A DNA stretch of 64,000 nucleotides from Myxococcales bacterium (lineage in GTDB: Bacteria; Myxococcota_A; Polyangia; JAAYKL01): positions 1 through 64,000 of the forward strand of contig JAAYKL010000092.1 of assembly GCA_012522445.1 (NCBI GenBank). Reading direction: 5' to 3'. A program made the position numbers and the translations under genes. Within the stretch, counting starts at the first letter, position 1; every line of letters begins with the position of its first letter. Positions 26,756 to 34,838 of the stretch are shown piece after piece. The notes beneath the pieces were generated by a model that worked only from the letters and a program-made list of their open reading frames with translations, had not been told where the DNA came from and ran no database searches.

Positions 26756-26827
26756 GCTTTCTTTGCGCGGCAGCACGTACGGCGCGCACAACAGCAACGC
26801 CATCGGCAAACACAAGGCACAGACACG

Positions 26828-27661
26828 ATGCAGCTCAACAACATGATCGTCGGCAACGACCAACCGCTCTTCCTCATCGCCGGGCCATGCGTCATCGAAA
26901 GCGAGGCCATGACCCTGGAGACCGCCGCCGCGCTCAAAGAACTCACCGGGCGCCTCGGCGTGTCCCTCATCTTCAAGTCGAGCTTCGACAAGGCCAACCG
27001 CACCTCGGCCGACGCCTTCCGCGGTCCGGGCATCGAGGCGGGGCTGCGCATTTTGGAGCGCGTCAAAACCGAACTGCACCTCGGCGTCATCACCGATGTC
27101 CACGAGGACACGCCGGTAGACGAAGTGGCCCAAGTGGTCGACGTACTGCAAACCCCGGCCTTCCTCGCCCGGCAAACCAGCTTCATCCAACGCGTGGCCA
27201 AGGCCGGCAAACCCATGAACATCAAAAAGGGACAATTCATGGCGCCGTGGGACATGGAGCACGTGGTGGCCAAGTGCAACGCCGTGGGCAACGACCGCAT
27301 CATGCTCTGCGATCGCGGCACCTCCTTTGGCTACAACGCGCTCATCTCCGACATGCGCGGCCTCGCGGTGATGCGGCGCACCGGTTGTCCCGTCGTTTTC
27401 GACGCCACCCACTCGGTGCAAGAGCCCGGCGGACAAGGCACCTGTTCTGGCGGCAACCGCGCCATGGTGCCGGTGTTGGCACGGGCAGCCGTGGCCGTGG
27501 GCATCGCGGGGCTCTTCATGGAGATCCACCCCGCCCCCGAGCGCGCCCTGTGCGATGGCCCCAACTCCTGGCCCCTCGACCGCACCGAAGAGCTGCTGCA
27601 AATGCTGCTCGAGATCGACCGCGCCACCAAGTCGCGCCCCTTCATCGAAGACACCCTGTGA
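26828..27661 (+). CDS. kdsA: 3-deoxy-8-phosphooctulonate synthase (Kdo-8-P synthase)
   Basis: The 277-residue cytoplasmic TIM-barrel enzyme condenses phosphoenolpyruvate with arabinose-5-phosphate to make Kdo-8-phosphate. Signature parts are [71 protein letters not shown] and [12 protein letters not shown]. The KANRTS version and the Cys-containing GPC segment match the family. The start at 26828 matches the normal length. It opens the kdsA-kdsB-kpsC-kpsS series. kdsD and kdsC, needed for the same pathway, are not in the window. Confidence 0.96.
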   Translation: MQLNNMIVGNDQPLFLIAGPCVIESEAMTLETAAALKELTGRLGVSLIFKSSFDKANRTSADAFRGPGIEAGLRILERVKTELHLGVITDVHEDTPVDEVAQVVDVLQTPAFLARQTSFIQRVAKAGKPMNIKKGQFMAPWDMEHVVAKCNAVGNDRIMLCDRGTSFGYNALISDMRGLAVMRRTGCPVVFDATHSVQEPGGQGTCSGGNRAMVPVLARAAVAVGIAGLFMEIHPAPERALCDGPNSWPLDRTEELLQMLLEIDRATKSRPFIEDTL

Positions 27662-27672
27662 GGCCGCACCCC

Positions 27673-28458
27673 ATGTCCACGTCCCTGCCCCATTTTTACG
27701 TCGCCATTCCCGCCCGCTACGCCTCGACGCGCTTTCCGGGCAAACCCCTGTGCCTCATCCGCGGCAAAACGATGATCCGCTGCGTCCTCGAAAATGCCGT
27801 TCAGTCCGGCGCCGCGCAAACCGTGGTGGCCACCGATGACCAACGCATCGTCGACGAGGTGGCGCAGCACGGCGGACAGGCGATGATGACCGCCCCCACC
27901 CACCGCTCCGGCACCGACCGCGTGGCCGAAGTGGCCCAGGTGCACGCCTGGAACGAAGACGCCATCGTCGTCAATGTGCAGGGCGACGAACCCGGGGTGA
28001 CGCCCGCGCTCATCCAATTGGTGGCCCGGGCCTTAAATGAAAACCAGGACGCCGCGGTGGCCACCCTGGCCTGCCCCATCGCCGAAGCCAGCGACCTCTT
28101 CAATCCCAACGTCGTCAAGGTGGTGTGCGCCGATGACGGACGCGCCCTCTACTTCAGCCGGGCGCCCATCCCCTGGGTGCGCGACCTCTTCGCCGCCTGT
28201 GGCCACGGTCACGACCCCGCCGCCCTGCCCGCCCTGCCTGCCGACGTGCCCTTCTTGCGCCACATCGGGCTGTACGCCTACCGCGTGCGCGCCCTGCGCC
28301 AAATCGTCGACGCGCCCCCCGCCGCCTGCGAAGTCGCCGAGTCCCTCGAACAACTGCGCGCCATGGCGCTGGGGCTCTCCATTCACGTCACGGTGGTGCC
28401 CGAGGCCCCCCAACACGGCGTGGACACCGAAGCGGACTGGCAGCGCTTGAACGCGTAA
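27673..28458 (+). CDS. kdsB: CMP-Kdo synthetase (3-deoxy-manno-octulosonate cytidylyltransferase)
   Basis: The 261-residue enzyme activates Kdo with CTP. The nucleotide-binding start AIPARYASTRFPGKPL is diagnostic, followed by ATDDQRIVDEV, THRSGTDRVAEV, VNVQGDEPGV and LYFSRAPIPWVRD, all in family order. The sugar-binding end HIGLYAYRV..LRQIV and ESLEQLRA is intact. It starts 11 bases after kdsA and ends 3 bases before kpsC, so the three are one operon. The product CMP-Kdo feeds both lipid A core assembly and the KpsC/KpsS transferases downstream. Confidence 0.96.
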   Translation: MSTSLPHFYVAIPARYASTRFPGKPLCLIRGKTMIRCVLENAVQSGAAQTVVATDDQRIVDEVAQHGGQAMMTAPTHRSGTDRVAEVAQVHAWNEDAIVVNVQGDEPGVTPALIQLVARALNENQDAAVATLACPIAEASDLFNPNVVKVVCADDGRALYFSRAPIPWVRDLFAACGHGHDPAALPALPADVPFLRHIGLYAYRVRALRQIVDAPPAACEVAESLEQLRAMALGLSIHVTVVPEAPQHGVDTEADWQRLNA

Positions 28459-28461
28459 CCG

Positions 28462-30549
28462 ATGCTCGACTTGCGCGACAAAGGTGTGGGGATATTTTCG
28501 CGGGGCATCGCTCGCATTCCCCACCTCTCCACCTTCTTGGGCACCACCGACCTGGTGCGGCACCCCACCGATCAACAGGCCGCCTCCCTCAGCGCTGTCG
28601 TGGGCTGGGGCGCCAAGCCCAACACCGACATCGCCCGCAACTTTGCCGCGCGCCACCGCTTGCCCTACATATCCCTCGAAGACGGCTTCCTGCGCTCCGT
28701 CGACCTGGGGGTGAACGGCGCGCCACCCCTCGCCATCATCCTGGACGCGCAGGGCGTGTACTACGACGCCACAGGGCCCTCCGATCTGGAACAACGGCTC
28801 AACGACACCGGCCCCGACGCCCCCCTGGCCGACGCCGAACTCTTAACGCGCGCCACACAGGCCATGCAGCGCATCGTCACCAGCGAGCTCTCCAAGTACA
28901 ACAACAGCCCCCCCGCACCCCTGCGCGACCTGCCGGGGCAGCGGCGCGTTCTCGTGGTCGACCAAACCGCTGGCGACATGTCCATCGTGCGCGGAGCCGT
29001 GCCGCCCGGGGCCTTCGGCGCCATGCTGGAGGCCGCCCAGCGCGAGCACCCCGACGCCGACATCTTCATCAAGACCCACCCCGATGTGCTCTCGGGCAAG
29101 AAGCGCGGCCACTTCTCGCCGGCGCATCACCAGGGACCGCGCGTTCATTTTTTAACCGACAACGCGAACCCCGTGGCCCTGCTCAAGCAAATGCACCACG
29201 TCTATGTCGCCACGTCGCAGATGGGATTCGAAGCCCTGATGGTCGGGGTGCCCGTCACCTGTTTCGGCGCCCCCTTCTACGCCGGATGGGGCCTCACCGA
29301 CGACCGCGTTGCCATCCAGCGGCGCACCGCCCAGCGCACTCTGGCGCAAATCTTCGCCGCCGCCTATCTCTGTCAGTCGCGCTACATCCACCCCGACACC
29401 GGCGCCTTAGGCACCCTCGAAGACGTCATCGAACACCTGGAGGCCCAACGCGAGATGTTCGCGCGCAACACCGGCACCTTTTACTGCCTGGGCATCTCCT
29501 TGTGGAAACACCGCGACGTACGCGCTTACCTGCGCGCCCCGGGAAACGACGTGCGCTTTTGCCGCCGCCTGCCGCCGCCAAATGCATTGCCCGCCGATAC
29601 CCGCGTGCTGGTGTGGGGCCGCAACCCCGAACGCGCCGCCGTGGAGGCCGACTGCCGCCAGCAGGGCATCCCGTTTTACCACATGGAGGACGGCTTCTTG
29701 CGCTCGGTGGGCCTGGGCTCCGATCTCACGGCACCGGCGTCGTTGGTGGTGGACAGCCGCGGCCTCTACATCGACCCCGCGTTCACCAGCGACCTCGAGC
29801 ACATCCTCGAACACAGCGCGTTCTCCGAGGCCGAGTTGCAGCGCGCCGCAGCGTTGCGGACCGCCATCGTCGATCTCAAAGTAAGCAAGTACAACGTCGA
29901 CGGCGGCGACCGGTTGTCCCAAGCACCGCCCCAAGACGCGCGCGTGTTGCTGGTGCCCGGGCAAGTCGAAGACGACGCCTCCATCCAACTGGGCACGGTA
30001 GATGTGCGCACCAACCTGGCGCTGCTGCAGGCCGTGCGCAACGCCAACCCCGACGCCTTCATCCTCTTCAAGCCGCACCCCGATGTGGTGAGCGGCAACC
30101 GCAGAGGCCACCTGCCCGATGACCTGGCCCGCAAGTACGCCGACGCCATTCTCTACGACGCCTCCATCGCCCACTGCCTGGACATGGCCCACGAAGTCCA
30201 CACCATGACCTCCCTCGTGGGCTTCGAGGCCTTGATGCGCGGGCTGGTGGTCCACGTGTACGGCCGCCCCTTTTACTGCGGCTGGGGCCTGACCCACGAC
30301 CGGCATCCGGTGCCCCGGCGCACCCGCCAGCACACCCTCGATTCCCTGGTGGCGGGCACCCTCATCCGCTACCCGCGCTACCTCCACCCCCAAACGATGG
30401 CCTTTACAACGCCCGAATTTATTGTTTTAAAGCTCCGCGAGTTGACCGATGGCAGCCCCAACCTCTCCACCCGGGCCTTTCGTCCGGTGCGGCAATTGCG
30501 CAGACTGGCCAACCTGCTGCAAGGCATAATCCATGCTCGAAAAATTTAA
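28462..30549 (+). CDS. kpsC: KpsC-type beta-Kdo transferase (capsule lipid linker)
   Basis: The 695-residue protein is an internal duplication. Each half holds a GT-type module with the repeated phrases YISLEDGFLRSVDLG / YHMEDGFLRSVGLG, SKYN, LVVDQTAGDMSI / LVPGQVEDDASI, IKTHPDVLSGKKRGH / FKPHPDVVSGNRRGH, and GVPVTCFGAPFYAGWGLTDDR / GLVVHVYGRPFYCGWGLTHDR. This dual-domain arrangement is that of KpsC/LipB, which builds the poly-beta-Kdo linker on lysophosphatidylglycerol for ABC-exported capsules. The end overlaps kpsS by 17 bases. Capsule transporter genes (kpsMTED) are not in view. Confidence 0.94.
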   Translation: MLDLRDKGVGIFSRGIARIPHLSTFLGTTDLVRHPTDQQAASLSAVVGWGAKPNTDIARNFAARHRLPYISLEDGFLRSVDLGVNGAPPLAIILDAQGVYYDATGPSDLEQRLNDTGPDAPLADAELLTRATQAMQRIVTSELSKYNNSPPAPLRDLPGQRRVLVVDQTAGDMSIVRGAVPPGAFGAMLEAAQREHPDADIFIKTHPDVLSGKKRGHFSPAHHQGPRVHFLTDNANPVALLKQMHHVYVATSQMGFEALMVGVPVTCFGAPFYAGWGLTDDRVAIQRRTAQRTLAQIFAAAYLCQSRYIHPDTGALGTLEDVIEHLEAQREMFARNTGTFYCLGISLWKHRDVRAYLRAPGNDVRFCRRLPPPNALPADTRVLVWGRNPERAAVEADCRQQGIPFYHMEDGFLRSVGLGSDLTAPASLVVDSRGLYIDPAFTSDLEHILEHSAFSEAELQRAAALRTAIVDLKVSKYNVDGGDRLSQAPPQDARVLLVPGQVEDDASIQLGTVDVRTNLALLQAVRNANPDAFILFKPHPDVVSGNRRGHLPDDLARKYADAILYDASIAHCLDMAHEVHTMTSLVGFEALMRGLVVHVYGRPFYCGWGLTHDRHPVPRRTRQHTLDSLVAGTLIRYPRYLHPQTMAFTTPEFIVLKLRELTDGSPNLSTRAFRPVRQLRRLANLLQGIIHARKI

Positions 30550-31807
30550 CGGACACCGCATATTGCTGCTTCAAGGCCCCCTGGGGCCCTTCTTTCAACG
30601 CCTCGCGCAAGAGCTGCGCAGCCACGGCGCCGAGGTCATCCGCATGCATTTCTGCGGTGGCGACGCCTGGTTCGGCGGCGGCGGCGACCGCTCCATCGCC
30701 TACCGCGGCCCCCTGTACAATTGGCCCGACCGCTTGAAGAAAATCATCCGCGAAGAAAAAATCGACGACATCTTCTTGCTCGGAGACCTGCGCCCCTACC
30801 ACCGCGTCGTGCCCGACGCCATCAAGGGATTCAGCACCAAACTCTACGTCTTCGAAGAGGGCTACCTGCGCCCCGATTACATCACGCTGGAGCCCGACGG
30901 CGTCAACGGCAACTCGCGCATGAGCCGCTACCCCGACTTTTATCTCAAGCAGCAATGGCCACCGCTCCCCGAGCCCCTGACCGTCGGCGCGACCTTTGGC
31001 ATCTCGGCGCGCTACACCATCACCTACTACTGCGCGACATTCCTCGCGGGGCTGCGCTACCGCCACTACGTCCATCACCGCGACACGGGGCCCCTCTGGC
31101 ACGGCTTTCGCTGGGTGCGCGGCCTGTTTCGCAAGTACTACTATCAGTTCAAAGAAAAGAAGCTCCTGCCCACCCTCACCGACAAATGGTCCAAGCGCTT
31201 CTTCCTGTTTCCGCTGCAGGTCCACAACGACTACCAGTTTTATCACGCCGACTTTCCCGACATCGAAACCTGCATCAATGAGGTCATCTCCTCGTTTGCC
31301 AAGCACGCCCGCCGCAACCAATTGTTGGTCATCAAGCACCACCCCGCCGATCGCCCCTACCGCGACTACAGCGCCCTCATCGAGAGGCTCGCCATCGCCG
31401 CCGATCTGCGAGACCGCATTCTCTACGTGCACGATCTGCACCTCCCAACGCTGCTCAAACACGCCCGCGGCACCGTGGTCATGAACAGCACCACGGGGCT
31501 GCAGTCCATCCACCACGGCACCCCGGTAATGGTGTTGGGACGCGCCATCTACAACATCGAGGGCCTGACCGCCCGCGGCACACTCGACAAATTCTGGCGC
31601 CATCCGCCCGAAGTCAACGCAGCGCTCTACCGCGCCTTTCGGTGCTGGCTCGTTCACAACAACCAATTCAACGGAAACTTCTACCGCCGCATCAAGGGCT
31701 TGCCCAACCCCACCGGCGTGTTGTGGGACGCCGCGCCATTGCCCGCAGAAGCGCCCGCGCCCGCCGTGTCTCCTACGCCCTCGTCGCCGCCTCTGCCGTC
31801 GGCATAA
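30533..31807 (+). CDS. kpsS: KpsS-type beta-Kdo transferase (capsule linker initiation)
   Basis: The 424-residue protein matches KpsS in layout: RILLLQGPLGPFFQRLAQELRSHGAEVIRMHFCGGDAWF at the start, FEEGYLRPDYITLEPDGVNGNSRM, LVIKHHPADRPYRDY and VVMNSTTGLQSIHHGTPVMVLG. In E. coli KpsS adds the first beta-Kdo to lysophosphatidylglycerol and KpsC extends the chain, so the pair should make the capsule anchor here. The C-terminal 35 residues are an Ala/Pro/Ser-rich tail, probably disordered. The start overlaps kpsC. It is the last gene of the kds-kps operon, convergent with a cation exporter gene. Confidence 0.94.
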   Translation: MLEKFNGHRILLLQGPLGPFFQRLAQELRSHGAEVIRMHFCGGDAWFGGGGDRSIAYRGPLYNWPDRLKKIIREEKIDDIFLLGDLRPYHRVVPDAIKGFSTKLYVFEEGYLRPDYITLEPDGVNGNSRMSRYPDFYLKQQWPPLPEPLTVGATFGISARYTITYYCATFLAGLRYRHYVHHRDTGPLWHGFRWVRGLFRKYYYQFKEKKLLPTLTDKWSKRFFLFPLQVHNDYQFYHADFPDIETCINEVISSFAKHARRNQLLVIKHHPADRPYRDYSALIERLAIAADLRDRILYVHDLHLPTLLKHARGTVVMNSTTGLQSIHHGTPVMVLGRAIYNIEGLTARGTLDKFWRHPPEVNAALYRAFRCWLVHNNQFNGNFYRRIKGLPNPTGVLWDAAPLPAEAPAPAVSPTPSSPPLPSA

Positions 31808-31837
31808 TCTGCTTCGACGCCGCGCCGACCGCGCACA

Positions 31838-32752
31838 TCACACGCTGTCTGGCTTGGCTTGCTGGCACACGATGTCGCCGGCGCGCTCCATCTGAATGGT
31901 GATGTGAACGATGCCGAACCGGTGCATGAGATCGGCCTCGATGCGGTGCAGCAAGCTGTTGTCGATTTGGTTGAGGCACACTTCGAGGTGGGCGGTCAAC
32001 ACGCACTCGGTGGTGCTCATCGACCAGATGTGGAGGTCGTGAATGGCCGTCACCTCGGGCAAACCGCGAAGGTAGTCCTCGACTTTTTGCGGGTCGATGT
32101 GGGGCGGCACGCTGTCGATGAGCAGCGCAAACGAGTCGCGGAGCAAGTGCCAGGTGCCGATGAGAATCACGACCACGATGACAATGGAGATAACGGGATC
32201 GATGAGGTGAAACCCCGTGAGGGCGATGAGCGCGCCGGAGATCACCACGCCCAACGACACCGCAGCGTCGGCCGCCATGTGCAAGAACGCACCGCGGATA
32301 TTGAGATCGTGATGAGAGCCCCGCATGAACAGCATGGCGGTGGCCGCGTTGACGACAAAGCCCACGCCGGCGACCATCATCATCGCGGTACCGCTGACGG
32401 GCAGGGGATGTCGGACGCGATCGACGGCCTCCCACAGGATGATGCCCAGGGCCATCAACAACATGATGCCGCTGACAAAGGACGCGAGGATGGTGACCCG
32501 CCGAAACCCATAGGTGCGTCGCGGCGACGGCGGGCGCTTGGCCAACCAAATCGCCCCCCAGGCCAGCAACAGACTGGCCACATCGCTCAGGTTGTGTCCG
32601 GCATCCGCCACCAAGGCCAGCGAATCGGTGAGCACGCCAAACACAAATTCGACCGCCACAAAAATCGTGTTGAGCACCACGCCAATGGCGAAGGCCCGCG
32701 AAAAGTCCATCGGCGCGTGGTGATGCGCGTGACCGTGATGCGTGTCGGTCAT
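31838..32752 (-). CDS. Cation diffusion facilitator (CzcD/ZitB-like metal exporter)
   Basis: The 304-residue inner-membrane protein begins with a His-rich stretch (TDTHHGHAHHHAP), common in zinc exporters. It has about six membrane helices and the two metal-site motifs: DAGHNLSDV in the second helix and HMAADAAVS in the fifth. The C-terminal cytoplasmic domain (IDPQKVEDYLRGLPEVTAIHDLHIWSMSTTECVLTAHLEV) fits the CDF dimerisation domain, including the HDLHIW motif. It exports Zn2+ or related divalent metals in exchange for protons. The start at 32752 is chosen to begin at the His-rich segment. It lies 31 bases after a barrel-like protein gene on the same strand. Confidence 0.93.
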   Translation of the reverse strand: MTDTHHGHAHHHAPMDFSRAFAIGVVLNTIFVAVEFVFGVLTDSLALVADAGHNLSDVASLLLAWGAIWLAKRPPSPRRTYGFRRVTILASFVSGIMLLMALGIILWEAVDRVRHPLPVSGTAMMMVAGVGFVVNAATAMLFMRGSHHDLNIRGAFLHMAADAAVSLGVVISGALIALTGFHLIDPVISIVIVVVILIGTWHLLRDSFALLIDSVPPHIDPQKVEDYLRGLPEVTAIHDLHIWSMSTTECVLTAHLEVCLNQIDNSLLHRIEADLMHRFGIVHITIQMERAGDIVCQQAKPDSV

Positions 32753-32783
32753 GTTCGTTGGGCCTCGGGCGAGGGGTGCCGCA

Positions 32784-33548
32784 TCAGGGGAATCGCCCCT
32801 GGACGCCCAACCCATATGTCAGGTCGAAGCGAAACTCAGAGACGAACGAAAAGTTGGGGGCGACCTGCAAGTAGAGGCCGAACCAGCGCACAAAGTCCCA
32901 CTGTGCCGAGATGGGAATGTGCAGCAAGAAGTCGCGGGCATCGGAGTGCAGGCGCTTGGAGAGGTCGACCATGGGCACCACGCCCACCCCCATTTTGAAC
33001 AGGGAAGCGGCGGGCACATAAAAGCGCACCCCGGCGCCCAGCAAGCGCAGCAACGGACGCCCCAGTTCTGCCGACTGCAGCCCCTGGCGATACAAGACGA
33101 GCAGTTCGATGCCGGGCGTCAGGCCGTAGCCGCCGAGGATGTCGAGGTGCAGCGCCGAAGCCGCCGAGCACACCGCCTGGCTTTCGCCTCTCTTGTCGTA
33201 ACCGCAGGCCTTGGCGGGATCGTTTTTGTCGTAGGGCGCCGCGATGTACCAGCCGGCGCCGAAGAGCAGGTTGATGTTGCCCTGGCGGTGGTGGTCGCGG
33301 ATGTGTTTGCGCGGCAGTTGGGGGTTGGACGATTCGGCGGTCGCGTCGGCGTTTTCTCGGGTGTCTTCGCGGGTGTCTTCGCGGACGTCGCCGACAGTTT
33401 GCTCGCCATCAAGGGCCAGCGCCCCGCCGCTCACCAGCCAAACAGAGACGCCCAGCGCCAAGGTGCACAGGCATCGCCAACGCCGTTGTCGAACGCGAAC
33501 ATCGCCGCGCGCCGCGGTGAAAAGATGTGCATGGGGGTTCGTGTTCAT
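32784..33548 (-). CDS. Exported outer-membrane-type protein of unknown function
   Basis: The 254-residue precursor has a basic N-terminus and a hydrophobic core (LCTLALGVSVWLVSGGALA), a likely signal peptide. The first part of the mature chain is acidic and repetitive (REDTREDTREN), likely disordered. From residue 90 on, alternating strands (INLLFGAGWYIAAPYDKND, LHLDILGGYGLTPGIELLVLY, GLYLQVAPNFSFVSEFRFDLTYGLG) suggest a small beta-barrel, ending in the Phe-Pro of GVQGRFP. Two Cys (ACGYD, VCSAA) may form a disulfide. It is upstream of the CDF exporter on the same strand and may be co-transcribed. No named family is recognised. Confidence 0.65.
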   Translation of the reverse strand: MNTNPHAHLFTAARGDVRVRQRRWRCLCTLALGVSVWLVSGGALALDGEQTVGDVREDTREDTRENADATAESSNPQLPRKHIRDHHRQGNINLLFGAGWYIAAPYDKNDPAKACGYDKRGESQAVCSAASALHLDILGGYGLTPGIELLVLYRQGLQSAELGRPLLRLLGAGVRFYVPAASLFKMGVGVVPMVDLSKRLHSDARDFLLHIPISAQWDFVRWFGLYLQVAPNFSFVSEFRFDLTYGLGVQGRFP

Positions 33549-33621
33549 ATGGCACACTCCGGTGGCCAATGCGCGTGACTGGCCTTGTGGGCGTCACTAT
33601 AAAGCCGATGCCAAATGCCCG

Positions 33622-34623
33622 TCAATGGCCCGGGCGAATGAGCAGGAAGGAGATGTCGCCCTCGATGGCGTTGACGCGCACATCGCCGCTCAGGCAGGCG
33701 GGCACGAGCAGGCAACCCCCGGCACGCAAGGTCTCGGCATGCTCGCCGCTCTCCACGCGCAGTTGTCCCGAACCGGACACCGCGAGCAAAATGAGGGGCA
33801 CATCGCCGTCCTCGTCCATCTGCGCGGGGGCCTCCGAAGGGGTGAGTGCCCACTTCTCGATGGCAAACGAACGGCAAGACAGCCCCGGCCGTCCCGATGC
33901 GGGGGGATCCGGCATTTCGGAGTGGCTGGCCTTGTAGTGAATGGAGCGCATGGCCTGCGCGATATGCAGCTCGCGGGGATGCCCCGCAGCGTCGACCCGA
34001 TGCCAATCGAACAAGCGATAGGTGGTGTCCGAGGGCTGCTGAATCTCCGCCAGCAAGATGCCGGCCCCGATGGCGTGCACCGTGCCCGCCGGCACAAAGA
34101 CAAAGTCTCCGGGGCGCACGGCGACTTTGCGCAAGTAGCGCTCCAGGGTACCGGCGATGGCCGCCGCCTTAAACGCCTTGGCCGACACCAGCCCTTCGAA
34201 GCCCACGTAGAGCACGGCGTCGGGCTCGCAGTCGATGATGTACCAGGCCTCGGTCTTGGGCTGGGCGTTTTGGCCGATTTGCCACGCGGTCTGGCTGTCG
34301 GGATGCACTTGCACCGACAGGGTTTGGTGGGCGTCGATGAATTTTACCATCAGGGGAAACAACCCCTCTTTGGCGGTGGCCGCGCCGAGGAGCGCCTGCG
34401 GATACTGGGCCACCAACGACGAGAGGCTCTGGCCGGCGAAGGGGCCAGCTTCCACCACCGAAGCATGCCCCGGCAAATCGAAGATCTCCCAGGATTCGCC
34501 GATGGGCTCGGCGTTGTCCGCCCCGCGTGCGAAATGCTGCCGAATGCGGTGGCCGCCCCAGATGGGGTGTTGGTAGATGGGAGAGAATCGCAACAGTGGC
34601 AATGGTGAGGATGTTTGCTTCAT
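33622..34623 (-). CDS. manA: Mannose-6-phosphate isomerase, class I
   Basis: The 333-residue cupin-fold zinc enzyme interconverts mannose-6-phosphate and fructose-6-phosphate, which feeds GDP-mannose and surface sugars. The zinc-site motif is KFIDAHQTLSVQVHPD (Gln and His ligands), with Glu in PKTEAWYIID and the later His in VPAGTVHAIG. The first residues PIYQHPIWGGHRIRQHF are typical for the short ManA type found in Firmicutes and Bacteroidota rather than the long enterobacterial form. The start at 34623 is the first reasonable ATG. It is divergent from the GH18 gene. Confidence 0.92.
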   Translation of the reverse strand: MKQTSSPLPLLRFSPIYQHPIWGGHRIRQHFARGADNAEPIGESWEIFDLPGHASVVEAGPFAGQSLSSLVAQYPQALLGAATAKEGLFPLMVKFIDAHQTLSVQVHPDSQTAWQIGQNAQPKTEAWYIIDCEPDAVLYVGFEGLVSAKAFKAAAIAGTLERYLRKVAVRPGDFVFVPAGTVHAIGAGILLAEIQQPSDTTYRLFDWHRVDAAGHPRELHIAQAMRSIHYKASHSEMPDPPASGRPGLSCRSFAIEKWALTPSEAPAQMDEDGDVPLILLAVSGSGQLRVESGEHAETLRAGGCLLVPACLSGDVRVNAIEGDISFLLIRPGH

Positions 34624-34763
34624 ATCACAACGCAACGAGAGCCTTTTTATATGCTTAAATACAGCTCTGAAATACAGCAGCCAGTAACCAAGACGAACCG
34701 TACAAATTTTACCCTTTGAAGTCAATTCCCGGGAATGACGCGCCGCCGCCCCCGTGGCGGGTC

Positions 34764-34780
34764 GACAAAATCATTTTGTC
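34764..34780. promoter_or_regulatory. 17-bp palindrome, candidate operator
   Basis: GACAAAAT and ATTTTGTC form perfect 8-bp arms around a single C. The right arm overlaps the predicted -35 box of the GH18 gene promoter, the position expected of a repressor operator. The binding protein is unknown. Confidence 0.45.
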
Positions 34781-34804
34781 CCGCGCGGGCAGTGCGCTTA
34801 TAAA
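34776..34804 (+). promoter_or_regulatory. Candidate promoter of the GH18 lipoprotein gene
   Basis: TTGTCC (34776-34781) and TATAAA (34799-34804) are separated by 17 bases. The gene's ATG is 35 bases downstream and GAAGGAGA provides its ribosome binding site. Confidence 0.5.
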
Positions 34805-34838
34805 AAGAATGTCACAACGCCCAACGAAGGAGACAACC

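Noticed and set aside
26887-27650. Upstream extension of the kdsB frame through kdsA
   Set aside because: It is the out-of-frame reading of kdsA (Arg/His/Pro-rich). kdsB starts at 27673 with PARYASTRFPGKP in the expected place.
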